Shown piece by piece: positions 1 through 7,254 of a DNA stretch of 64,000 nt. Both the position numbers and the translations under genes were made by a program. This DNA comes from PLA3 sp964592235 (GTDB lineage: Bacteria > Planctomycetota > Phycisphaerae > UBA1845 > UTPLA1), in the NCBI GenBank assembly GCA_964592235.1, contig CAZQCF010000001.1, forward strand, positions 62,001-126,000, read 5' to 3'. The notes under the pieces were generated by a model. It worked only from the letters and a program-made list of their open reading frames with translations. It searched no databases and was not told where the DNA came from. Numbering within the stretch: position 1 is the stretch's first letter; every line of letters starts with the position of its first letter.

Positions 1-10
1 ACCGACGGGT

Positions 11-2470
11 GTGTGGGCGATGGCGAAAGATGCCATGACAGCGCAGAAGAACGCAGCGAGCGCAGCGAGCGGCGCATCGGGCGCAACGAGCGCCGCGGGC
101 GGTGGCGCGTCGCTCGGCGGGCTTCGCGCGCGGTTTGCCGGGCGCTGGCAGATTCCGCTGCTGATCGCGGCGGGGCTGGCGCTTTATACGGGCATCGCGC
201 GGCAGGCAGCGCGTCATCACCCGGTGAGCTTTGAGGAGCATCTGGAGCGCGTGGCCCTTTTGCGCGAGGCGAACGCACTGGGTCGCGCGGCGACGTATAT
301 CCGGTATCTGCTGGGGCAATCGCACCGAGCGCCGATCGAGCGCGCCGAGTTGTACCGGCTCTATGCCCAGGTCGCATTTCAGGCGGAGTCGGGGTTGACG
401 GCGCACGGCGCCGCGAACACGAAGGCCATCATCAGTAACCTGCAGCGTGCGCAGGAAGACGGCGCTACGTTTTCGGCCGTGGACTGGTACGCGCTGGGCG
501 AGGCGTTTCGCTGGGCCGGTCGATGGGCGGAGTCTATTGAGGCGCTGGGCAAGGCGCTGGAAGCAGGCGTGACGCAACCGGACGCGGTTCGACGGAAGAG
601 GGTGGAGATGCGCCTGGCCACGACCGCGCTGACCGATCCGAAGAACGTAGCGGACATCACGGCGGTGTTGAGCGACTTGGAAGCATCGCCGGAGAATTTT
701 CACTGGGCGACGGATCTGACGGTTGACCGGTTGTTGTCAGCCGGCGAGGCGGACGAGGCGTTGAAGCTCGTGAAGCAGGCGGAGAAGCGCCTGGGTGATT
801 CACCGGTGCAGCAGTCCGTGAAGTACCTGGAGGCGTTGTGCCTGCGCACCATGGGGCACCGCGACGAGGCGGAAGGGCTGCTCCGGCGGATTCGCGAGGA
901 GTGTGCCACCCGCGACGAATTGTGGGCGCGAACCGGCTGGCTGCTGGCGCGCGTGCAGCAGGAAGACGATCGACCGCAGATGGCGCTGGCGTTTTATGAG
1001 GAGGTGCTTCGCTCGTTTGCATCGGGTGACTTGAAGTGGGCGTGCGAGCTAGGTCGTGCCGAATGCCTGGCACGGCTGGAGCGATTTGACGCGGCACGGG
1101 AGGTGTTCGCGCGCGTGATTGATCAGCGCGCCGCGTGGGAGCGCTCACGATACGTCACGGCGGGCGCCGTGCGTTCATCGCTGATCGTGATCGCGGAACG
1201 CTTGCGCGGCGCCGGATCCTACGAGGCATCGAACGGCTACTACCGTCTGGGTTTGAAGCTCAACGGACCGGAGGCGGTGGCGCAGCGTGCGCACTACACG
1301 GGCCAGCTCGCGGCGAACTGCCGGTCACTGGGCGTGCAGGCGCGCGATGCGAACGACGCCCGCGTGGCGGCGAGATGGTTCGCCGAGGCGGCGCGGCTGG
1401 GTCTGGTGCGGGCGGACACTGAAACGCAGGATCAATTTCAGGCCGAGGCGCTGGAGGGCGCGGCGGAGGATTTCGACGCTGCGGGTCAGACGGACGAGAT
1501 GATCCGCACGCTGACGAAGCTGGTGGCGCGCCACCCGACCAACGTTCGCCGATCGGCCGGCATGTTCCGCCTCGCGCAGGCGCTGGAGGCGCAGGGTCGT
1601 TATGCCGAAGCGGCGGCATCGTATCAGGAGATCATGACGGTCTACCGGCGGCTGCCGGATGCGCTGTCGTCGATGGTTCCCCTGGCGCGGTGCTTGATTC
1701 GCCAGGGCGGGGACACGGCGCAGCGCGGCGTGGCGATCCTGACGGAGATCGTGGACGACCTGGGACCGGAGGAGATCTTCACGCCGCGGGCGACGGAGTA
1801 TCGCGAGGCGCTCTTCGAGCTGGCGGAGTTCTACACACAGGCCGACGCTGCGCAGTTCCCGAATCGAGACGAGCTGGCGATCTCGCGGCTGGAGGACGCG
1901 TTGGCGTTGTATCCCGCTGCGGCCGAGGCGCCGAAGCTGTTGTTCCTGCTGGGTGAATCGTATCGGCGCAGCGCGGGGCGTTTGCGCGAGGCGGTGAAGA
2001 AGGAGCTGGACGCGCGGACGCGGGACGAGTCCGCCCGCGCGGCGGAAGATCGATTGCGGCGCGCGGTGGATGCGTACGAGCGCATCGTGACGCGGCTGGC
2101 CGGGCAGGACGGCAGCGCGTTGAGCGAATCGGAGCGGGTGTATCTGCGATCGAGCTACTTGTATCGAGCGGATTGTCTTTTTGATCTGGGTGACTTTGCG
2201 GCGGCCGCGGATGGGTATCGCGAAGCGCAATGGCGCTTTGAGGCGGATCCGTCGGCGGTGTCGGCGGGGGTGCAGTTGTATCACTGCTTTGTGCGGCTGG
2301 GCAATGCGAACGAGGCGCGGATGGCGCTGGCGCGGCTGGGCTGGCTGCTGAAGAAGCTGCCGGATACGGCGTTTGAGGCGCGGCGGGGCATGTCATCGAA
2401 AGCGTACTGGGAAGGACTGATCGCCCGGCTGGAGCAGACAAGCGGCGACGTGCTGGCGGGAGCGAGGTGA
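11..2470 (+). CDS. Membrane-anchored TPR-repeat protein
   Basis: About 819 residues. An Ala/Gly/Ser-rich N-terminus is followed by one hydrophobic segment near residues 47-62, then a long alpha-helical body rich in TPR-like Ala/Leu/Tyr patterns that runs to the C-terminus. This suggests an inner-membrane anchor with a scaffold domain. The first possible start is GTG at 11, and ATG codons at 20 and 35 are equally possible. The gene lies 3 bp upstream of the flgN-like gene, so co-transcription with flagellar genes is likely, but no enzymatic motif is visible. A direct flagellar role is inferred from position only. The window begins just upstream, so the promoter is not visible. Confidence 0.75.
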   Translation: MWAMAKDAMTAQKNAASAASGASGATSAAGGGASLGGLRARFAGRWQIPLLIAAGLALYTGIARQAARHHPVSFEEHLERVALLREANALGRAATYIRYLLGQSHRAPIERAELYRLYAQVAFQAESGLTAHGAANTKAIISNLQRAQEDGATFSAVDWYALGEAFRWAGRWAESIEALGKALEAGVTQPDAVRRKRVEMRLATTALTDPKNVADITAVLSDLEASPENFHWATDLTVDRLLSAGEADEALKLVKQAEKRLGDSPVQQSVKYLEALCLRTMGHRDEAEGLLRRIREECATRDELWARTGWLLARVQQEDDRPQMALAFYEEVLRSFASGDLKWACELGRAECLARLERFDAAREVFARVIDQRAAWERSRYVTAGAVRSSLIVIAERLRGAGSYEASNGYYRLGLKLNGPEAVAQRAHYTGQLAANCRSLGVQARDANDARVAARWFAEAARLGLVRADTETQDQFQAEALEGAAEDFDAAGQTDEMIRTLTKLVARHPTNVRRSAGMFRLAQALEAQGRYAEAAASYQEIMTVYRRLPDALSSMVPLARCLIRQGGDTAQRGVAILTEIVDDLGPEEIFTPRATEYREALFELAEFYTQADAAQFPNRDELAISRLEDALALYPAAAEAPKLLFLLGESYRRSAGRLREAVKKELDARTRDESARAAEDRLRRAVDAYERIVTRLAGQDGSALSESERVYLRSSYLYRADCLFDLGDFAAAADGYREAQWRFEADPSAVSAGVQLYHCFVRLGNANEARMALARLGWLLKKLPDTAFEARRGMSSKAYWEGLIARLEQTSGDVLAGAR

Positions 2471-2473
2471 GTC

Positions 2474-2962
2474 ATGACAGCGACACTGAACCGGGCCACG
2501 CCGCAGGGCAGCGCGGCCGAACTGGTGATGCTGCTGGAACAGCAGCGCGCGACGTACCGGCGATTGCGCCAACTGGCGGAGCGACAGCGCGTGCTGGTGG
2601 TGCAGGACGATATGCAGCCGCTGCTGGCGCTGCTGGGAGAACGGCAGGCGCTGGTGGACGCGCTGATGCGCGTGCATGGTCAGCTGGCGCCGTATCGCGC
2701 GGATTGGCCGGCGACGATGCAAAGCCTGGACGAACCGACGCGTCGCCGGGTGACGGAAATGCTGGAGGAAGCCAACGAAGCGTTGAGCGGCATCCTTCAG
2801 GGCGACAACCGTGACAGTGCCACGCTTACGACGCGACGGCAGGAGACTTCGGAGCGCATTACCACGCTGGGGCAGACCGCGCGTGCGACGGCGGCTTATG
2901 CGGCGGCGCACCGCGCGGGTGTCGGGGGTCGCGGGATGCCGGTGACCGATGCCAGCGCGTGA
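2474..2962 (+). CDS. flgN: FlgN-like flagellar export chaperone
   Basis: 162 residues, predicted almost wholly alpha-helical. The central pattern (Gln-Asp-Asp-Met-Gln-Pro-Leu followed by a Leu/Glu/Arg helix containing GERQALVDAL) is typical of FlgN, the cytosolic chaperone that delivers the hook-filament junction proteins FlgK and FlgL to the export gate. The length fits the family (about 140-160). FlgN sequences diverge strongly, so the call rests on helical pattern, size and location. flgK and flgL, the usual neighbours, are absent; a two-component pair follows instead. The gene is separated from the upstream TPR gene by 3 bp. Confidence 0.6.
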   Translation: MTATLNRATPQGSAAELVMLLEQQRATYRRLRQLAERQRVLVVQDDMQPLLALLGERQALVDALMRVHGQLAPYRADWPATMQSLDEPTRRRVTEMLEEANEALSGILQGDNRDSATLTTRRQETSERITTLGQTARATAAYAAAHRAGVGGRGMPVTDASA

Positions 2963-3032
2963 ACAGGATGGGTGCGCGGGCGATGGCTTCGCCCGGTATG
3001 AATACGAAGGAAGAGGCAGCCGGCGGGTTCGC

Positions 3033-3051
3033 CACAGGCTATGAGCCTGTG
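3033..3051. repeat. Palindromic intergenic repeat (CACAGGCT family)
   Basis: Perfect 8-bp arms CACAGGCT / AGCCTGTG around an ATG centre, in the 163-bp gap between the flgN-like gene and the histidine kinase gene. The architecture (short perfect arms, 3-nt loop) matches the other intergenic palindromes of this window, although the arm sequence differs. Confidence 0.7.
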
Positions 3052-3125
3052 CCACACGGGCGAATCTGCGGCTTGCTCGCCGCGAGCCGTGACGTGAGAC
3101 GAGACGTGATACGAGGCACGAGACC

Positions 3126-4088
3126 ATGATCGAGCTTGCAGAGACGACGCGCGACGCGACGGACGCGACGGACGTGACCCAGCGGGAGCGGGAGCTGGGC
3201 GCGATCATCACGGCCTACAACGATGTGACCGAGCGATTGAAGCAGTCGCACGAGTCGCTTCAGCGTGAGGTCGCGCGCCTGCATGGCGAACTGCATCGCA
3301 CGAACGAAGCGCTTCGCCGCAGCGAGCGGCTGGCGGCGCTGGGCGAGATGGCGGCCGGGCTGGCGCACGAGATTCGCAATCCACTCGGCGGCATCGCGTT
3401 GTATGCGTCGATGCTTTCGCAGGCGGCTGGCCGGGAGGGCGGCGCGGTCGATGCGGCGCAGACGCGCACAGCGGCGACGCGCATCGCGAACGGCGTGCGC
3501 ACGCTGGAGCGGTTGATCGCGGAGATTCTGGATTTCGCACAGGAGCATCGGCTGGAGCGGCAGCGCTGCCGGCTGGGCTCGGTCTTCGACACGCTGCGCG
3601 ACGCGATGGCGCCGTGGGAGGAGCAAACCGGGGCGACGCTGGAGATTGACGCGGGCGCGGATGATATTGAGGCGGTTGTCGATACGGGTCGGCTGCATCG
3701 CGTGCTGGTGAACCTGGTGATGAACGGTTTGCAGGCGGCCGGTCGCGGCGGGCGCGTGAAGGTCGCGGCGCGGCGGGATGGCGATGCGGCCGTGATCGAA
3801 GTGGCCGACAGCGGGCCGGGCATCGCGGAGGAGTTGCTTCCGCGCGTGTTCAATCCGTTTTTCACGACGAAGGACACCGGCACGGGTCTGGGGCTGGCGA
3901 TCGTACATCGCATCATCGAAGCGCATGAGGGATCGATCGTGGTGAGCAATCGCCCGGGCGGCGGCGGAGCGATGTTCACGCTGCGGCTGCCGGACGGCGA
4001 ATCGGATGGTGATTTGGCGACATCGGAATCAGAACGAGACTGCGGCGACACGGACGTGGCCGCGGGAGGCATGCGCACAGGCGATTAG
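3126..4088 (+). CDS. Soluble sensor histidine kinase (FlgS/NtrB-like)
   Basis: 320 residues. There is an N-terminal coiled coil (about 20-70) and a HisKA dimerisation domain with the H-box AHEIRNPLGG, phospho-accepting His near residue 81. A HATPase_c domain follows with N-box (LVNLVMNGLQAA) and G-boxes (ADSGPGI, FTTKDTGTGLGLAIV). There is no transmembrane segment and no periplasmic domain, so it senses an internal cue, as FlgS does for the assembly state of the export apparatus. It is followed 85 bp later by its probable partner, a sigma-54 activator, which itself precedes a sigma-54 promoter at flgB. The start at 3126 lies directly after a degenerate 5-7 nt repeat (3088-3124) whose GAGG may act as ribosome binding site. 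Confidence 0.88.
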   Translation: MIELAETTRDATDATDVTQRERELGAIITAYNDVTERLKQSHESLQREVARLHGELHRTNEALRRSERLAALGEMAAGLAHEIRNPLGGIALYASMLSQAAGREGGAVDAAQTRTAATRIANGVRTLERLIAEILDFAQEHRLERQRCRLGSVFDTLRDAMAPWEEQTGATLEIDAGADDIEAVVDTGRLHRVLVNLVMNGLQAAGRGGRVKVAARRDGDAAVIEVADSGPGIAEELLPRVFNPFFTTKDTGTGLGLAIVHRIIEAHEGSIVVSNRPGGGGAMFTLRLPDGESDGDLATSESERDCGDTDVAAGGMRTGD

Positions 4089-4173
4089 CCTATGCAACAC
4101 CGGAAATAGAAACGAATCGCGACGAGCCGTGCATGCGGGGACACGCAGCGCGGCGTCGCCAAAGGGAGCAAAC

Positions 4174-5586
4174 ATGGCGCGAATTTGTATCGTGGACGAC
4201 AAGGATGTCATGCGGGACTCGCTGACGGATATTCTCACGGCGGGGGGGCACGAGGTGGCGGCCTTCGCGGATCCGAATCAGGCGCTGATGGCGGCGACGC
4301 CGGGCCGATTCGAAGTGATCGTGAGCGATTTGAAGATGCCGGGCATGGACGGCATTGAACTGCTTCGGTCATTCCGCTCGCGCGGGGTCGATGCACCGTT
4401 CGTCCTGATGACGGCGTATGCGAGCGTCTCGACGGCGGTCGAGGCGATGAAGATGGGGGCGTTCGATTACATCCAGAAGCCGTTCGAAGCCGAGGCGATT
4501 CATCTCGTCGTGGAGCGTGCGGCATCGGTGAGCCGGTTGCGCGGTGAGAACGAGGCGCTGCGAGCGAGCCTGATGGACCTCGGCCGCGACAGCGAGCTGG
4601 TCGGTTCGAGCCGTGCGATGCGTGCGGTGCGGGCGCAGATCGAGAAGGTCGCGCGGAGCCAGGCGACGGTGCTGATCCAGGGCGAAAGCGGTACGGGCAA
4701 GGAGCTGGTGGCGCGGGCGATTCACACCGCGAGCCAGCGTGCGGCGGCGCCGATGCTGTGCGTGAACTGCGCGGCGCTGTCTGCGGCGCTGCTGGAGAGT
4801 GAGTTGTTCGGGCACGAGCGCGGCTCGTTTACCGGCGCGGACAAGCTGCGCAAGGGGCGCTTCGAGCTGGCGACGGGCGGGACGCTGCTGCTCGATGAGA
4901 TCAGCGAGGTGTCGCTGCCGGTGCAGGCGAAGTTGCTTCGCGTGTTGCAGGAGCGCGAGTTCGAGCGCGTCGGCAGCAGCGTGACGATTCAGACCGACGT
5001 GCGCGTGATCGTGACAACCAATCGCGATCTGACGGAGTGGGTGGCGCGGCGGCGGTTCCGCGAGGACCTGTTCTTCCGCGTGAGCGTGCTGCCGGTGACG
5101 CTGCCGCCGCTGCGCGATCGGCGCGAGGACATTCCCGAGCTGGTCGGTCACTTCATGAATCGCATCGCGCGGCGCGAAGGCAGCAACGCGAAGTCGATCA
5201 CGCCCGCGGCCCTGCGCGTGCTGGAAGCCTATCACTGGCCCGGCAACGTGCGCGAGCTGGAGAACGTCTGCGAGCGGGCGGCCGTGCTGTGCCAGGGTGA
5301 CAGCATCGATGCGCCGCTGGTCGAGCCGTGGCTGGCGTCGGCGGCCACGAAGGCCGATGGCGCGAATCGCCCGCTGCGACCGGGTCACATGATGGAAGAC
5401 ATGGAGCGGTCGCTGATCGAGCAGACGCTGGTCCGGTTCAATGGTCATCGCGAGAAGACGGCCAAGGCGCTGGGGATCGGCGTGCGCACGCTGGGCATGA
5501 AGCTCAAGCAGTGGCGCGACGAGGCGGCGGCGCAGGCCGCGGCATCGCTCGCGGCGGCGCAGGCCCCGCAGCGCATCGCGGGTTAA
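4174..5586 (+). CDS. Sigma-54-dependent response regulator (FlgR/AtoC-like)
   Basis: 470 residues. The start ATG at 4174 is chosen because it begins the receiver domain (MARICIVDD) and has AGGGAG just upstream; the reading frame is open further 5' without homology. The receiver (1-120) carries the phospho-acceptor Asp near residue 52 (SDLKMPGMDG). The AAA+ domain has Walker A GESGTGKE (about 170), a sigma-54 contact loop GSFTGA instead of the usual GAFTGA (about 216), and GGTLLLDEI. The C-terminus is a Fis-type helix-turn-helix (about 425-455). It probably receives phosphate from the upstream kinase and activates the sigma-54 promoter at 5703-5718. FlgR and FleR play this part in other flagellar systems. 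Confidence 0.93.
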   Translation: MARICIVDDKDVMRDSLTDILTAGGHEVAAFADPNQALMAATPGRFEVIVSDLKMPGMDGIELLRSFRSRGVDAPFVLMTAYASVSTAVEAMKMGAFDYIQKPFEAEAIHLVVERAASVSRLRGENEALRASLMDLGRDSELVGSSRAMRAVRAQIEKVARSQATVLIQGESGTGKELVARAIHTASQRAAAPMLCVNCAALSAALLESELFGHERGSFTGADKLRKGRFELATGGTLLLDEISEVSLPVQAKLLRVLQEREFERVGSSVTIQTDVRVIVTTNRDLTEWVARRRFREDLFFRVSVLPVTLPPLRDRREDIPELVGHFMNRIARREGSNAKSITPAALRVLEAYHWPGNVRELENVCERAAVLCQGDSIDAPLVEPWLASAATKADGANRPLRPGHMMEDMERSLIEQTLVRFNGHREKTAKALGIGVRTLGMKLKQWRDEAAAQAAASLAAAQAPQRIAG

Positions 5587-5702
5587 GCCTGGCCGAGCCC
5601 GTCGTCGCGCGGATTTTGCGCGGCGCGGCACGATTTGCCGGTCGGTCGTCTGTTGTGTCGATAAGAACGGCAACGGAGCGATGTGCGTGCGCGTCGGTTG
5701 CA

Positions 5703-5718
5703 TGGCACGCTGGTTGCT
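5703..5718 (+). promoter_or_regulatory. Sigma-54 (-24/-12) promoter of the flgB operon
   Basis: TGGCACG (5703-5709), four bases, then TTGCT (5714-5718) matches the RpoN consensus TGGCACG-N4-TTGCW exactly. Transcription would start near 5729, about 34 bp before the flgB ATG. The nearest upstream gene is a sigma-54 activator, which makes the match biologically coherent. Confidence 0.88.
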
Positions 5719-5762
5719 TCCGTTGAACGGTCGGGCGTGCGCCCGGTGCGTCGGAGACGCGG

Positions 5763-6218
5763 ATGAAGTTTCTCGATCAGGTGGTCGGCGGCGGGTCGAT
5801 TCCGCTGCTGGAGAAGGTGCTTTCGTTCACCGAGGCGCGGAATCGGATGCTGGCGGAGAACATCGCCAACATCACGACGCCGGGCTATCGAACGAAGCAG
5901 TTGGACGTCCGGTCGTTTCAGGCGTCTTTGAGGGACGCGCTGGACCGGCAGGACGCAGCCGAGCGGCGCGGTGCGGCCTCGCCGCCGCTTGCGCTGGAGG
6001 CGACGCGCGAGGTGCGGGTCGGTGATCGCGGCACGCTGGAGGTTACGCCGAGCACCGAGCCGGCGGAGAACATCTTGTTTCACGACGGCACGAATGCCCG
6101 GATCGAGCGACAGATGGCGCTGTTGGCCGAGAACACGATGATGCATCAGGCGGCTGTGGAGTTGATGAAGGCGAATATCGACGGCCTGTCGAAGGCGATT
6201 CGCGGCCGGGCGATTTAG
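5763..6218 (+). CDS. flgB: Flagellar proximal rod protein FlgB
   Basis: 151 residues. It has the N-terminal rod signature RMLAENIANITTPGYRTKQLD and the C-terminal helix MMHQAAVELMKANIDGLSKAI typical of FlgB, an axial rod subunit exported by the flagellar type III system and assembled on the MS-ring. The length is a little above the usual 135-140 because of a central Ala/Arg-rich stretch. It is the first gene after the sigma-54 promoter. The gap to flgC is filled by two mutually inverted heptamer arrays. Confidence 0.95.
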   Translation: MKFLDQVVGGGSIPLLEKVLSFTEARNRMLAENIANITTPGYRTKQLDVRSFQASLRDALDRQDAAERRGAASPPLALEATREVRVGDRGTLEVTPSTEPAENILFHDGTNARIERQMALLAENTMMHQAAVELMKANIDGLSKAIRGRAI

Positions 6219-6224
6219 GAGCCA

Positions 6225-6318
6225 TTAGCCGTTAGCCCTTAGCGATCAGCCAGAAAGCCTTCGCCGGCGTGCTCCATCGCGTCGGGTTTGGCTAACGGCT
6301 AAGAGCTAAAGGCTCAAA
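6225..6318. repeat. Pair of inverted heptamer arrays (TTAGCCN / GCTAANN)
   Basis: The left arm is TTAGCCG, TTAGCCC, TTAGCGA, TCAGCCA in phase (6225-6252). The right arm is GCTAACG, GCTAAGA, GCTAAAG, GCTCAAA in phase (6291-6318). The arms are complementary (CGTTAGC/GCTAACG) and flank a 38-bp centre, so the transcript could form a long imperfect hairpin between flgB and flgC. Confidence 0.8.
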
Positions 6319-6334
6319 TGAGACGAGGAACCCC

Positions 6335-6736
6335 ATGTTCGGCGCATTGGACATCAGCACGAGCGGTTTGACGGCCCAGCGAATGTGGCTGGACACGATC
6401 TCGGCGAACATCGCCAACGCGCAGACGACGCGGCGCGCCGATGGCGCCGACGGCCCGTATCTGCGCCAGGTGGCGTTGTTTGCTCCGGGGGATGGTCGTG
6501 GGGGCGCGGGCGTTCACGTGGAGAACGTTGTCGAGGATCTGTCCGGCAAGCCGCGCGAAGTGAAGGACCCCGGGCATCCGGACGCGGATGCGCGCGGGAT
6601 CGTGCGGTATCCGAATGTGGACCTGGCGACGGAAATGGTGAACGCGATGGTGGCCGTGCGGGCGTACGAAGCGAACGTGACGGCGGCGGAAGCGACGAAG
6701 TCAATCGTGGCGAGCACGCTGCGATTGCTGGCGTAG
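6335..6736 (+). CDS. flgC: Flagellar proximal rod protein FlgC
   Basis: 133 residues. The N-terminus (MFGALDISTSGLTAQ, then LDTISANIANAQTTR) and the C-terminus (NVDLATEMVNAMVAVRAYEAN) are the paired helices of the FlgC rod protein, which stacks with FlgB. The length is typical. GACGAGGAAC upstream of ATG 6335 provides a plausible ribosome binding site. It follows the heptamer hairpin and precedes a GTAG-hairpin repeat. Confidence 0.96.
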   Translation: MFGALDISTSGLTAQRMWLDTISANIANAQTTRRADGADGPYLRQVALFAPGDGRGGAGVHVENVVEDLSGKPREVKDPGHPDADARGIVRYPNVDLATEMVNAMVAVRAYEANVTAAEATKSIVASTLRLLA

Positions 6737-6761
6737 AACGGTGAGCAGCGAGCCAGAAGTC

Positions 6762-6783
6762 GTAGGGTGGGCATGGCCCACCA
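6762..6783 (+). repeat. REP-like GTAG hairpin (GGTGGGC family, copy 1)
   Basis: GTAG followed by 7-bp arms GGTGGGC / GCCCACC with an ATG loop, between flgC and fliE. A tetranucleotide GTAG 5' of a hairpin is the hallmark of REP elements linked to TnpA-REP (RAYT) proteins. Related copies occur at 12333, 18072, 18222, 30981 and 42081. Confidence 0.75.
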
Positions 6784-6809
6784 GTCGGCTGAACGAACGA
6801 AAGGCGTCT

Positions 6810-7151
6810 ATGTCAGATTTGGGAATCAACAACCTCGCGGGTCTGCGACCGCTGACCGGCGCGAACCCGTTGAAAGAGGCTGACGCTGTCGGCAAGGCGT
6901 CGCCGGTCGCGAGGACCGGCGCGACCGATGGGAAGGACTTCAAGAGCTTTCTGCTCGAGAGCCTCGACAAGGTGAACGCGCTCCAGACGGAAGCGAACGA
7001 GGGCGTGCAGCGCCTGATGACAGGCGAGACGAATAACGTGTCGGAAGTGCTGACGGCCAGTCGCAAGGCCGGCATCGCGTTCGACCTGCTGATGGAAATT
7101 CGCAACAAGCTGATGGACGCGTACACGGAGATCAAGCAGATGCGGGTGTAG
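6810..7151 (+). CDS. fliE: Flagellar hook-basal body protein FliE
   Basis: 113 residues from ATG 6810, chosen because GAAAGG lies just upstream and the upstream extension is repeat-derived. The C-terminal half (DFKSFLLESLDKVNALQTEANEG, LMTGETNNVSEVLTASRKAGIAFDLLMEIRNKLMDAY) is the FliE signature. FliE joins the MS-ring to the proximal rod and is needed early in export. Heptamer arrays begin one base after the stop codon. Confidence 0.94.
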   Translation: MSDLGINNLAGLRPLTGANPLKEADAVGKASPVARTGATDGKDFKSFLLESLDKVNALQTEANEGVQRLMTGETNNVSEVLTASRKAGIAFDLLMEIRNKLMDAYTEIKQMRV

Positions 7152-7222
7152 CAGTGGCCAGTGGTCAGTAATGAGTGGTCAGTAGACAGGGACGGGCGGT
7201 GCTGACCACTAACCGCTGTCTT
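7152..7222. repeat. Inverted heptamer arrays (CAGTGGN / CTNACCN)
   Basis: Six in-phase heptamers CAGTGGC, CAGTGGT, CAGTAAT, GAGTGGT, CAGTAGA, CAGGGAC (7152-7193) are followed after 8 bp by CTGACCA, CTAACCG, CTGTCTT (7202-7222), which run as the inverted complement. The block fills the fliE-fliF gap. Confidence 0.8.
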
Positions 7223-7254
7223 CCCGGCGGAGCCGGGATTGGAAGTACACGGAA

